From: an uncultured Ruaniaceae bacterium
Lineage (GTDB): Bacteria; Actinomycetota; Actinomycetes; Actinomycetales; Beutenbergiaceae
Direction of reading: 5' to 3'
DNA: 6,929 bases
Assembly: GCA_947251855.1 (NCBI GenBank)
Contig: CAMXUZ010000324.1
Location: 1 to 6,929, forward strand
Shown here: positions 1 through 6,449 of the stretch, piece after piece
Layout: each line of letters starts with the position of its first letter
Numbering within the stretch: position 1 is the first letter of the stretch
The notes under the pieces: model-generated
Databases searched by the model: none
What the model was told of the DNA's origin: nothing
What the model saw: the letters and a program-made list of their open reading frames with translations, nothing else
Program-made: the position numbers and the translations under genes

Positions 1-631
1 TCCGCTCGACCGGCCCGGAGATCGAGACCGCGGCGATCACACGCCCGGAGGGCCCGCGCACCGGCGCGGAGACGGAAGCGACACCGACCTCCCGCTCGGA
101 AACGGATTGTGCCCACCCGCGGCGGCGCACACCGGACAGGATCGTCGCGGTGAACTTCGCGCCGTGCAGCCCCCGGTGTAGCCGATCGGGCTCCTCCCAC
201 GCGAGCAGGATCTGCGCGGCAGAACCGGCGAGCATCGTGAGGGTGGCGCCCACGGGGATGGAATCGCGCAGCCCCATCTGCTTCTCCGCAGCGGCGACGC
301 AGATGCGTTGCTCCCCCTGGCGCCGGTAGAGCTGGGCGCTCTCGCCGGTGTGATCGCGCAGCGCCACGAGGACGGTTGCTGCCGCTGCGAGCAATCGGTC
401 TTCACCCGCGGCCGAGGCAAGCTCCGCCAGCCGAGGGCCGAGGATGAACCGGCCCTGCATGTCCCGAGAGACGAACCGATGGTGCTCGAGCGCCACGGCG
501 AGGCGATGCGCCGTCGGGCGGGCGAGATGAGTGCTCGCGACGAGTTGCGCGAGGGTCATGGGTCCCGCCTCGAGAGCGCCGAGAACGAGCGAGGCTTTGT
601 CAAGTACGCCGACTCCGCTAGAGTTGTCCAT
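1..631 (-). CDS. ltbR: IclR-family transcriptional regulator, LtbR/NdgR type (3' end beyond window)
   Basis: The leftward reading frame starts at ATG (631-629) and stays open for 210 codons to the window edge; about 25 residues are probably missing, as relatives are near 235. The N-terminus reads MDNSSGVGVLDKA, typical of this group. A winged helix-turn-helix follows at about residues 12-65, with the recognition region LARPTAHRLAVALE (36-49) and wing RFILGPRLAEL (61-71). From about residue 80 comes the IclR effector-binding domain. Members of this actinobacterial group (LtbR in Corynebacterium, NdgR in Streptomyces) control leucine and related amino-acid genes and lie divergent from leuCD, exactly as here. 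No Shine-Dalgarno lies upstream; a candidate -10 ends six bases before the ATG, so the message may be leaderless. The gene probably controls itself and leuCD through the 646-662 repeat. The family is certain; the LtbR assignment rests mostly on context. Confidence 0.9.
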   Translation of the reverse strand, partial: MDNSSGVGVLDKASLVLGALEAGPMTLAQLVASTHLARPTAHRLAVALEHHRFVSRDMQGRFILGPRLAELASAAGEDRLLAAAATVLVALRDHTGESAQLYRRQGEQRICVAAAEKQMGLRDSIPVGATLTMLAGSAAQILLAWEEPDRLHRGLHGAKFTATILSGVRRRGWAQSVSEREVGVASVSAPVRGPSGRVIAAVSISGPVER

Positions 632-633
632 AA

Positions 634-645
634 GGCAATATTGCC
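634..645. repeat. 12-bp perfect palindrome GGCAATATTGCC
   Basis: The sequence equals its own reverse complement and directly abuts the 646-662 inverted repeat. It contains the candidate -10 of the leftward regulator gene and the start of the candidate rightward -35. It may be a second half of a composite operator or simply reflect two overlapping promoters. Confidence 0.45.
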
Positions 646-667
646 GTCTCAGTTCATGAGACGCAAA
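638..667 (-). promoter_or_regulatory. Candidate promoter of the ltbR-like gene, likely leaderless
   Basis: On the minus strand a -35-like TTTGCG (667-662) is followed after 18 bp by CAATAT (643-638). The ATG of the regulator begins seven bases after this -10, where transcription would start. This fits a leaderless mRNA, common in actinobacteria, and explains the lack of a ribosome binding site. The hexamers are only moderate matches, so the call leans on spacing and position. Confidence 0.4.
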
Positions 668-669
668 TT
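641..669 (+). promoter_or_regulatory. Weak candidate promoter for leuCD
   Basis: TTGCCG (641-646) and CAAATT (664-669) are separated by 17 bp and would start transcription near 676, leaving a leader of about 28 bases that includes the leuC ribosome binding site. The -10 matches the consensus poorly, so this is the best available candidate rather than a clear promoter. It overlaps the leftward promoter and encloses the inverted repeat. Confidence 0.25.
646..662. promoter_or_regulatory. Inverted-repeat operator GTCTCA-N5-TGAGAC, probable IclR-type regulator site
   Basis: GTCTCA (646-651) and TGAGAC (657-662) are exact reverse complements separated by GTTCA. The repeat lies between the divergent regulator and leuC and sits inside the spacer of the candidate promoters on both strands, where a bound repressor would block both genes. 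The position matches the expected LtbR/NdgR target. The identity of the bound protein is inferred, not seen. Confidence 0.6.
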
Positions 670-703
670 GGAGTGAGTTAGTAGGAGAAAGGCTGGCAAG
701 GGG

Positions 704-2131
704 ATGGGCAAGACCTTAGCCGAGAAGGTGTGGGAAGATCACGTCGTCCGAAAGGGTGACGACGGCGCGCCCGACCTTCTCTACATCGACCTTCACCTCG
801 TGCACGAGGTGACGAGTCCGCAAGCGTTCGAAGGTCTGCGCCTTGCCGGACGCAAGGTTCGCCGCCCGGACCTCACGATCGCGACGGAGGACCACAACAC
901 CCCGACCCTCGACATCGACCTGCCGATCGCGGATAAGACCTCGCGCATCCAGATCGACACCCTGCGGGAGAACGTCGAGGAATTCGGTGTTCGCATCCAT
1001 TCCCTCGGCGACGCCGATCAGGGCATCGTGCACGTCGTCGGCCCGCAGCTCGGGCTCACCCAGCCCGGCATGACGGTGGTGTGCGGAGACTCCCACACTT
1101 CCACCCACGGGGCCTTCGGTGCGCTCGCGTTCGGGATCGGCACCTCTGAGGTCGAGCACGTGCTCGCCACCCAGACCCTGCCGCTCACCCCGTTCAAGAC
1201 GATGGCGATCACCGTCAACGGCCAACTGCGCGAAGGCACGACCGCGAAAGACATCATCCTCGCCGTCATCGCCAAGATCGGTACCGGCGGGGGCCAGGGC
1301 TACGTGCTGGAATACCGCGGCGAGGCGATCGAATCGCTCTCGATGGAAGGGCGCATGACGATCTGCAACATGTCGATCGAGGCCGGCGCCCGCGCGGGGA
1401 TGGTCGCCCCCGATGAGACGACCTTCGAGTACATCAAGGGCCGCCCGCACGCCCCGGAAGGGGAGGAGTGGGACAAGGCGGTCGAGTACTGGCGCTCACT
1501 GCGCACCGATGACGACGCCGAATTCGACGCCGAAGTCACCCTCGATGCGAGCGAACTCGAACCGTTCGTCACCTGGGGCACGAATCCCGGCCAGGGACTG
1601 CCGCTGTCCGCGAACGTTCCCAACCCCGAGGAGATCAACGACGAGAACGAACGCGTCGCCGCCGAACGCGCGCTGGAGTATATGGGACTCGAGGCGGGAA
1701 CCGCGCTGCGGGAGATCGCCGTCGACACCGTCTTCATCGGCTCGTGCACGAACGGGCGGATCGAAGACCTCCGGGCCGTCGCCGACGTCCTCGCGGGTCA
1801 GAAGAAGGCCGACGACGTCAAAGTGCTCGTCGTGCCCGGTTCCGCCCGGGTGCGCCTTCAGGCCGAAGCCGAAGGGCTCGACCAGGTGTTCCTCGCCTTC
1901 GGCGCGGAATGGCGCAACGCGGGCTGCTCGATGTGCCTGGGGATGAACCCCGACCAGCTTGTTCCCGGGGAGAGGTGCGCATCGACGTCGAACCGAAACT
2001 TTGAAGGCCGCCAGGGTGCGGGCGGGCGCACCCACCTGGTATCGCCGCTCGTCGCGGCTGCGACGGCGATCCGGGGCACCCTGTCCTCGCCGTCGGACCT
2101 CGTAGACACCGCTGCGCAGCTGAGCGCCTAA
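704..2131 (+). CDS. leuC: 3-isopropylmalate dehydratase large subunit
   Basis: LeuC is the catalytic subunit of isopropylmalate isomerase, which with LeuD converts 2-isopropylmalate to 3-isopropylmalate in cytosolic leucine biosynthesis. The 475 residues are a full-length aconitase-type chain. The iron-sulfur ligands are all present: Cys348 in GSCTNGR, and Cys408 and Cys411 in [10 protein letters not shown]. The substrate motif [20 protein letters not shown] lies near residues 128-147, and [12 protein letters not shown] follows the cluster region. The start ATG gives the usual N-terminus [15 protein letters not shown]; a purine-rich AGGAGAAAGG (683-692) lies 11 bases upstream as a ribosome binding site. 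The gene is divergent from an IclR regulator and translationally close to leuD. Codon use is strongly G/C-ending, as expected of a resident housekeeping gene. Nothing is broken or unusual. Confidence 0.98.
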   Translation: MGKTLAEKVWEDHVVRKGDDGAPDLLYIDLHLVHEVTSPQAFEGLRLAGRKVRRPDLTIATEDHNTPTLDIDLPIADKTSRIQIDTLRENVEEFGVRIHSLGDADQGIVHVVGPQLGLTQPGMTVVCGDSHTSTHGAFGALAFGIGTSEVEHVLATQTLPLTPFKTMAITVNGQLREGTTAKDIILAVIAKIGTGGGQGYVLEYRGEAIESLSMEGRMTICNMSIEAGARAGMVAPDETTFEYIKGRPHAPEGEEWDKAVEYWRSLRTDDDAEFDAEVTLDASELEPFVTWGTNPGQGLPLSANVPNPEEINDENERVAAERALEYMGLEAGTALREIAVDTVFIGSCTNGRIEDLRAVADVLAGQKKADDVKVLVVPGSARVRLQAEAEGLDQVFLAFGAEWRNAGCSMCLGMNPDQLVPGERCASTSNRNFEGRQGAGGRTHLVSPLVAAATAIRGTLSSPSDLVDTAAQLSA

Positions 2132-2141
2132 GGAGAGAGCA

Positions 2142-2810
2142 ATGGAGAAGATCACCACTCACACCGGGATCGGCGTTCCCCTGCGCCGCAGCAATGTCGA
2201 CACCGACCAGATCATCCCGGCCGTCTACCTCAAGCGGGTCTCCCGCACGGGGTTCGACGACGCGCTGTTCGCCGCGTGGCGCCGGGACCCGAACTTCATC
2301 CTCAACCAGGAGGCCTACAAGTCCGGTTCCGTGCTCGTGGCCGGTCCCGACTTCGGCACCGGCTCCTCCCGCGAACACGCCGTGTGGGCGCTGAAGGACT
2401 ACGGGTTCCGGGTCGTGCTCGCCTCGAAGTTCGCGGACATCTTCCGCGGCAACTCCGGGAAGCAGGGCCTCGTTGCCGGGGTGCTCGCCCAGGAGGACAT
2501 CGAGCTCATCTGGAAGGCGCTCGAGGCCAACCCGGGACAGGAGATCACCGTCGACCTGGAGAACCGCCAGGTCATCTGCGGGGACATCATCGCCACGTTC
2601 CAGATCGATGACTACACCCGCTGGCGGCTCATGGAGGGGCTCGATGACATCGGGCTCACCCTTCAGCACGAGGGCGACATCACGGAGTATGAGAAGACCC
2701 GCTCCTCCTGGCGCCCGACCACCTTGCCCGCGAAGACGCTTCCGCCGGTAGCGATCGCCTCCGCGCGCCCCAGCGGGGTGCCGACCCACGGAGACGTGCC
2801 ACTTTCGTAG
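2142..2810 (+). CDS. leuD: 3-isopropylmalate dehydratase small subunit
   Basis: LeuD is the swivel-domain partner of LeuC and completes the isopropylmalate isomerase active site. The conserved motif [20 protein letters not shown] lies around residues 69-88, followed by [14 protein letters not shown]; the N-terminus carries [15 protein letters not shown]. The start is fixed by a strong AGGAGAGAG (2131-2139) that begins on the last base of the leuC stop codon, ten bases downstream of which the ATG follows, so the two genes form one operon and should be made in equal amounts. At 222 residues the protein is about 20 longer than the E. coli enzyme. The normal fold ends around [25 protein letters not shown] sequence, and an extra proline- and alanine-rich tail of roughly 22 residues follows (201-222, from [10 protein letters not shown]). 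The tail is probably disordered and is not expected to affect catalysis. Confidence 0.97.
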   Translation: MEKITTHTGIGVPLRRSNVDTDQIIPAVYLKRVSRTGFDDALFAAWRRDPNFILNQEAYKSGSVLVAGPDFGTGSSREHAVWALKDYGFRVVLASKFADIFRGNSGKQGLVAGVLAQEDIELIWKALEANPGQEITVDLENRQVICGDIIATFQIDDYTRWRLMEGLDDIGLTLQHEGDITEYEKTRSSWRPTTLPAKTLPPVAIASARPSGVPTHGDVPLS

Positions 2811-2831
2811 GACGAGCGCGTGGGCGTCGTC
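2811..2831 (+). terminator. Hairpin immediately after leuD, possible weak terminator
   Basis: GACGAGCGC (2811-2819) pairs with GCGTCGTC (2824-2831) in an eight-pair stem with one bulged G and loop GTGG. It begins directly after the leuD stop codon. There is no T-run behind it, so it is not a classical intrinsic terminator; it may slow transcription or protect the leuCD mRNA 3' end. Confidence 0.3.
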
Positions 2832-2860
2832 ATGGTGTGGGCACAACCACCCGCGGCATT

Positions 2861-2891
2861 TTGCCACTTTCACGAAGATGCGGCATATCCT
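2861..2891 (+). promoter_or_regulatory. Candidate promoter of murA
   Basis: TTGCCA (2861-2866), five of six bases of the -35 consensus, is followed after 19 bp by TATCCT (2886-2891), which fits the TAnnnT form of actinobacterial -10 elements. Transcription would start near 2898, leaving a leader of about 15 bases that still contains the ribosome binding site. The region is more AT-rich than its flanks. The long spacer lowers confidence. Confidence 0.4.
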
Positions 2892-2912
2892 TGAACCCGG
2901 AAGGGATCGTGA

Positions 2913-4229
2913 ATGAGTATTCTGCGTGTACATGGCGGTGTGCCACTGAATGGTGAGATTACCGTGCGTGGGGCGAAGAACTTCGTCTCCAAAGCGATGG
3001 TTGCGGCAATGCTGGGGGAGACCCCCTCGCAGCTGAAGAACGTTCCCGCCATCAAGGACGTACAGGTCGTCTCCGACCTCCTCAACCTCCACGGCGCCCA
3101 CACCAAGTGGGACAAGGATGCCGGAACGGTCGACATTGACCCTTCCAACGTCGAGATTGCGAACCGGATCGACATCGACGCCCACGCCGGCTCCTCCCGC
3201 ATCCCGATCCTCATGTGCGGGCCGCTCCTGCACCGGCTCGGCGAGGCATTCATCCCCGATCTCGGGGGCTGCCACATCGGCGATCGGCCGATCGACTTCC
3301 ACCTGAGCATCCTGCGGGAATTCGGGGCGGTGGTCGACAAACTGGAGTCCGGGGTGTGGATCAAAGCTCCCGCCCGCGGCCTGCGCGGCTCGAAGATCGA
3401 CTTGCCGTACCCGAGCGTGGGCGCCACCGAGCAGCTGCTCCTCACCGCCGTGCGCGCTCAAGGCCTGACCGAACTCACCGGGGCGGCGATCGAGCCGGAG
3501 ATCATGTCGCTCATTGATGTGCTGCAGCGCATGGGGGCGATCATCCACGTCGATACCGACCGGGTGATCCGGGTCGAGGGTGTGGATAAGCTCTACGGCT
3601 GCAACTACACGGCGTTGCCCGACCGCATCGAAGCGGCCTCCTGGGCGTCCGCGGCGCTCGCCACCCGAGGTGACATCTACGTGCGCGGCGCGGAACAAGC
3701 GGCGATGGGCACGTTCCTCAACAACTTCCGCAAGGTGGGGGGAGAGTTCGACGTCGACGACGAAGGCATCCGGTTCCGCCACCCCGGCGGCCAGTTGCAA
3801 CCCGCCGTGTTGGAGACCGACGTACACCCCGGCTTCATGACGGACTGGCAGCAACCGCTCGTCGTTGCCCTCACCCAGGCGAACGGGCTGTCGATCGTTC
3901 ACGAGACGGTCTACGAGAACCGGTTCGGGTTCACCGAGGCGCTCAAGCGCATGGGCGCCACGATCCAGGTGTACCGCGAGTGCCTCGGCGGCAAGGACTG
4001 CCGGTTCGGGCAGCGCAACTACTTCCACTCGGCGGTGATCTCCGGGCCCACCCCGCTGCGGGCGGCGGATATTGAGGTGCCCGACCTTCGTGGCGGTTTC
4101 TCCCACCTCATCGCTGCCCTCGCCGCCGACGGTACCTCCAACGTCAGTGGCATCGGACTCATCTACCGCGGCTACGAGCACTTCATGGAGAAACTCAACG
4201 CGCTCGGCGCGAAGGTGGAGCAGGTCTAG
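2913..4229 (+). CDS. murA: UDP-N-acetylglucosamine 1-carboxyvinyltransferase (MurA)
   Basis: MurA transfers enolpyruvate from phosphoenolpyruvate to UDP-GlcNAc, the first committed cytoplasmic step of peptidoglycan synthesis. The 438 residues cover the whole two-domain EPSP-synthase fold. Key residues are visible: Lys22-Asn23 in RGAKNFVSKAM, the catalytic-loop Cys120 in GGCHIGDRP (equivalent to E. coli Cys115), the general base Asp311 in HPGFMTDWQQP (equivalent to Asp305), DLRGGFSHLIAAL, and RGYEHFMEKL near the C-terminus. GGAAGGGA (2899-2906) is the ribosome binding site, six bases before the ATG. The cysteine in the active-site loop is the form targeted by fosfomycin, unlike the aspartate found in mycobacteria. 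The gene follows leuCD, a common actinobacterial order, but has its own candidate promoter after a 102-bp gap. Codon use is strongly G/C-ending: 28 of 30 third positions in codons 87-116. Confidence 0.97.
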   Translation: MSILRVHGGVPLNGEITVRGAKNFVSKAMVAAMLGETPSQLKNVPAIKDVQVVSDLLNLHGAHTKWDKDAGTVDIDPSNVEIANRIDIDAHAGSSRIPILMCGPLLHRLGEAFIPDLGGCHIGDRPIDFHLSILREFGAVVDKLESGVWIKAPARGLRGSKIDLPYPSVGATEQLLLTAVRAQGLTELTGAAIEPEIMSLIDVLQRMGAIIHVDTDRVIRVEGVDKLYGCNYTALPDRIEAASWASAALATRGDIYVRGAEQAAMGTFLNNFRKVGGEFDVDDEGIRFRHPGGQLQPAVLETDVHPGFMTDWQQPLVVALTQANGLSIVHETVYENRFGFTEALKRMGATIQVYRECLGGKDCRFGQRNYFHSAVISGPTPLRAADIEVPDLRGGFSHLIAALAADGTSNVSGIGLIYRGYEHFMEKLNALGAKVEQV

Positions 4230-4247
4230 AGCCCGGGGCGCGGCAAG

Positions 4248-4901
4248 ATGTCGGTATCCTCAGGAATCTATCGCAAGCAAAGGCCGTTGCGAGATATCGT
4301 CGTCGAAGGAATTCGAACTCGTATTTATGATGGCACGCTCGAGCCCGGCACGAGGCTCGTCGAACGCGAGATAGCCGAAGAGTTCGACGTCTCACGCCTG
4401 CCCGTACGTGAGGCGTTGAGGATTCTCCAGAACGAGGGTCTCGTTGAAAGCCTTCCCACCCGAGGCATGATCGTCTGTGAGCTGAGTCTCCGTCTCGTGT
4501 CCGAACTCTTCGACGTTCGTGAAGCACTGGAGTCCCTCGCTGCTCGACAGGCGGCGCATAGGGTTTCCCTTGGTGCCACTCCGTTATTGGACGTCACCAT
4601 GGCGGAGGTGAATGATGCGGTTGAACGTGGCGACAAAGAGGCCGCGCATACCGCGAACTCCAGGTTCCACGATGAGATTATCCAACTCTCCGGTAACAAT
4701 CTGCTCGCGCAGACCTTGGATCCGCTCGTGGGCAGACTCTCGTGGCTCCGACGGAAGGTCGAAGATTTCGATCTCATTCATCGCGAACACCAAGCGCTTG
4801 CGGATGCGATCCTTGCAGGAAAGCCGGAACGAGCCGAAGAAGAGGCCCGCGCGCACGTCCGGGCCTCTAGGGCGCGCACCCTCGCGTTCCTGCGCGAGTA
4901 A
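4248..4901 (+). CDS. GntR-family transcriptional regulator, FCD (FadR-like) subgroup
   Basis: This 217-residue protein has the usual length and layout of FCD-type GntR regulators. A winged helix-turn-helix covers residues 12-78, with EREIAEEFDVSRLPVREALR as the core and the wing SLPTRGMIV. The C-terminal all-helical FCD domain (about 83-210) keeps the expected metal-site residues: Asp89 in FDVREAL, His141 in RFHDEI, His181 in EHQALADAI and His203 in ARAHVRAS. Such proteins usually sense small carboxylates or related metabolites and repress the adjacent catabolic or transport genes. The gene starts 18 bp after the murA stop with only a weak ribosome binding site and no clear promoter, so it may be read from murA transcription. 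Only 14 of its first 30 and 17 of codons 81-110 end in G/C, far fewer than in murA, which suggests acquisition. The twin palindromes downstream are its likely operators. The ligand is unknown. Confidence 0.92.
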   Translation: MSVSSGIYRKQRPLRDIVVEGIRTRIYDGTLEPGTRLVEREIAEEFDVSRLPVREALRILQNEGLVESLPTRGMIVCELSLRLVSELFDVREALESLAARQAAHRVSLGATPLLDVTMAEVNDAVERGDKEAAHTANSRFHDEIIQLSGNNLLAQTLDPLVGRLSWLRRKVEDFDLIHREHQALADAILAGKPERAEEEARAHVRASRARTLAFLRE

Positions 4902-4929
4902 GCGACTCCGTCCAGGCCGCCACCTCGGT

Positions 4930-4949
4930 CAATATGGGATCCCATATTG
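4930..4949. promoter_or_regulatory. Operator 1: 20-bp perfect palindrome
   Basis: CAATATGGGA (4930-4939) is followed at once by its exact reverse complement (4940-4949), centred on GATC. The right arm overlaps the first three bases of the candidate -35 of the transporter gene. It shares the core TGGGATCCCA with operator 2. Short symmetric sites with GG/CC arms are typical targets of GntR-family dimers, and a GntR gene ends 28 bp upstream. Confidence 0.8.
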
Positions 4950-4975
4950 TCGCTTTGGGATCCCAAGTCTATATT
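4947..4975 (+). promoter_or_regulatory. Promoter of the MFS transporter operon
   Basis: TTGTCG (4947-4952) and TATATT (4970-4975) are separated by the ideal 17 bp, giving a predicted start near 4982 and a leader of about 67 bases. The -10 matches five of six consensus bases. This is the best promoter in the window, and its overlap with both palindromes argues for negative control. Confidence 0.7.
4955..4966. promoter_or_regulatory. Operator 2: 12-bp perfect palindrome
   Basis: TTGGGATCCCAA is its own reverse complement and repeats the core of operator 1. The two centres are 21 bp apart, two turns of B-DNA, so two dimers would bind on the same face of the helix. The site lies wholly within the spacer of the candidate transporter promoter, where a bound protein would exclude RNA polymerase. 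Confidence 0.8.
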
Positions 4976-4981
4976 GGCGGG

Positions 4982-5005
4982 AACGAAGCCACCTTCCGCT
5001 TCGTT
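4982..5005 (+). other. Leader hairpin 1, upstream of the MFS gene
   Basis: AACGAAGC (4982-4989) pairs perfectly with GCTTCGTT (4998-5005) around an eight-base loop. It begins at the predicted transcription start, so it would form the very 5' end of the mRNA. A 5'-terminal stem of this type can stabilise a transcript. There is no T-run and no recognised riboswitch. Confidence 0.4.
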
Positions 5006-5011
5006 GATTGT

Positions 5012-5027
5012 CAAGCAGGGAAGCTTG
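5012..5027 (+). other. Leader hairpin 2, upstream of the MFS gene
   Basis: CAAGC (5012-5016) pairs with GCTTG (5023-5027) around AGGGAA, followed by TTTCGAG. The five-pair stem is short and the T-run is only three long, so it is a poor terminator. It lies 10 bases before the ribosome binding site of the transporter. Confidence 0.25.
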
Positions 5028-5048
5028 TTTCGAGACTGAGGAGTAGCA

Positions 5049-6449
5049 ATGGCGCAATCTTCACCCGCTCCAGCTGCGGATCTTAAGGGTGCCGATCTAG
5101 CCACCCAGCTAGAGTCTGCTTACGAGAAGATCGGAGTCCGCGGCGTACACCGGCAAGTGGTCGCCATGGTTCTACTTGGTGTCTTCTTCGACGTCCTGGA
5201 GCAGAATGCGATCGGCATCACCGGCCCCATTCTTCGCGAATACTGGGGTTTGGGAGCAGGAGAGATTGGTTTCCTGAACACGATAACGTTCACTGCAACA
5301 GCGGTCGGTCGCGTGGTCACTGGAATCCTTTCCGACCGGTTCGGGCGTCGGACGCTGCTCTCGATCAACCTGCTCATCTTCACGCTGGGCGCACTCATCT
5401 GTGCGTTGGCGCCGTCGTACGGGGTGTTGAGTATAGGTCGAGGGGTAGTCGGATTTGGACTGGGAGGTGAAATCGCGGTCGCTGTTGTCATGGTCTCGGA
5501 GTTCTTCGCTGCGAAGGACCGCGGAACGGCAGTCGGCCTCATCAACGTCCTTGGCGGAGGTTTAGGGAACATGCTCGCGCCGGCCTTCGGTATCGCGGTC
5601 TTCGCGATGTTCCCTGGCCCGGAACAGTGGCGTTGGGTGTTCGGATTGCTGGTCGCACCTGCGTTGCTCGTGATCTTCTACCGATTCTTCACGCCGGAGT
5701 CCCCTCGTTTCCTCCTGTCTCAAGGAAAGGTGGCACAAGCGGAGGCGGTGCTCGATCGACTCCACTACGGAAAGATCACTGGCACGCCACCGGCCTCCGG
5801 TCCATGGCTGAATGCGGTCGAGGGTGACACCCTCATCGCAGACAGGCGCCCGAGGTTGCGCGAAATCGTCGCGGGAAAATTGAGGCGTCGGACGCTTTCC
5901 CTAGGTGTTGCGGTGTGCATGACGTATGGCGCGCAGATAACAATGCTCACCTTGATCCCGACGATCCTCACGGAGCAGGGTTACACGATCAACACCTCAC
6001 TCCTCTTCACATTGGTGATGCAATCAGGATCGCTCATCGGGGCCGTTGTGGCATCACTCGGCGCTCGCAAGCTTCCAAGGAAACTGGTGCTTACTGCGGG
6101 ATCCATCCTCGGAGTCGTGTTCGGCCTTTGTTTCGGCTTCCTCACCTTCCATGTCTCTCTTGTCCTGATTTTCGGGGCACTCTTCAACTTCTGCGTCGTG
6201 CTCCTCAACACCTCTATCTGGATCTACGCTCCTGAGCTCTATCCGACCCGCCTTCGCGGGTTCGGCACATCCGTGATTCTTGCGCTCGGGTCGCTTGCGG
6301 GTGGCTTGATGCCATTAGTCGCAGGGAGGGTCTTTGACGTCACCGGGATCGCCGGGATGTTCACGCTGATGGCGAGCCTGTACGTCATCTTCGCCGTCGC
6401 CGTCCAGTTCTGCCCTGAAACCTTGAATCGTCCGATGGAGGAGGAGTGA
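5049..6449 (+). CDS. MFS transporter, sugar-porter/metabolite:H+ symporter type
   Basis: This 466-residue protein is a 12-segment major facilitator, probably a proton-coupled importer in the cytoplasmic membrane. After about 34 hydrophilic residues the first segment runs from about 36 to 60 and carries an acidic Asp48-Glu51 pair. The loop 2-3 signature GILSDRFGRR spans 92-101. Segment 4 contains GRGVVGFGLGGE (130-141), and segment 6 ends at PESPRFLL (216-223), followed by the central cytoplasmic loop to about 280. The second half repeats the pattern, with PELYPTRLRG (395-404) and PETLNRP (456-462). These motifs place it in the Sugar_tr (PF00083) branch, which also transports aromatic acids, carboxylates and other small metabolites, so the name does not imply sugar. 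GAGGAG (5038-5043) is a good ribosome binding site. The next gene overlaps its stop by four bases, so they are co-translated. The substrate is unknown; neighbours suggest an amide, hydantoin-like or carboxylate compound. Confidence 0.9.
   Translation: MAQSSPAPAADLKGADLATQLESAYEKIGVRGVHRQVVAMVLLGVFFDVLEQNAIGITGPILREYWGLGAGEIGFLNTITFTATAVGRVVTGILSDRFGRRTLLSINLLIFTLGALICALAPSYGVLSIGRGVVGFGLGGEIAVAVVMVSEFFAAKDRGTAVGLINVLGGGLGNMLAPAFGIAVFAMFPGPEQWRWVFGLLVAPALLVIFYRFFTPESPRFLLSQGKVAQAEAVLDRLHYGKITGTPPASGPWLNAVEGDTLIADRRPRLREIVAGKLRRRTLSLGVAVCMTYGAQITMLTLIPTILTEQGYTINTSLLFTLVMQSGSLIGAVVASLGARKLPRKLVLTAGSILGVVFGLCFGFLTFHVSLVLIFGALFNFCVVLLNTSIWIYAPELYPTRLRGFGTSVILALGSLAGGLMPLVAGRVFDVTGIAGMFTLMASLYVIFAVAVQFCPETLNRPMEEE

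Noticed and set aside
308..676. Rightward open frame of 122 codons ahead of leuC
   Set aside because: It is antisense to the IclR regulator, whose protein has a clear domain structure, and would run across the shared control region.
716..1450. Leftward open frame of 244 codons within leuC
   Set aside because: It lies wholly opposite the conserved LeuC coding frame and has low-complexity Arg/Asp/Gly-rich sequence without family features.
1818..4181. A very long leftward open frame (787 codons) antisense to the end of leuC, leuD and most of murA
   Set aside because: It is the complement of three strongly conserved genes. In DNA with G/C-rich third positions, antisense frames stay open by chance, and its translation shows no recognisable domain.
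4231..4239. Short GC-rich inverted repeat GCCC-G-GGGC between murA and the GntR gene
   Set aside because: The stem is four pairs with a one-base loop, so it cannot form a terminator hairpin, and such short matches are expected in GC-rich DNA.
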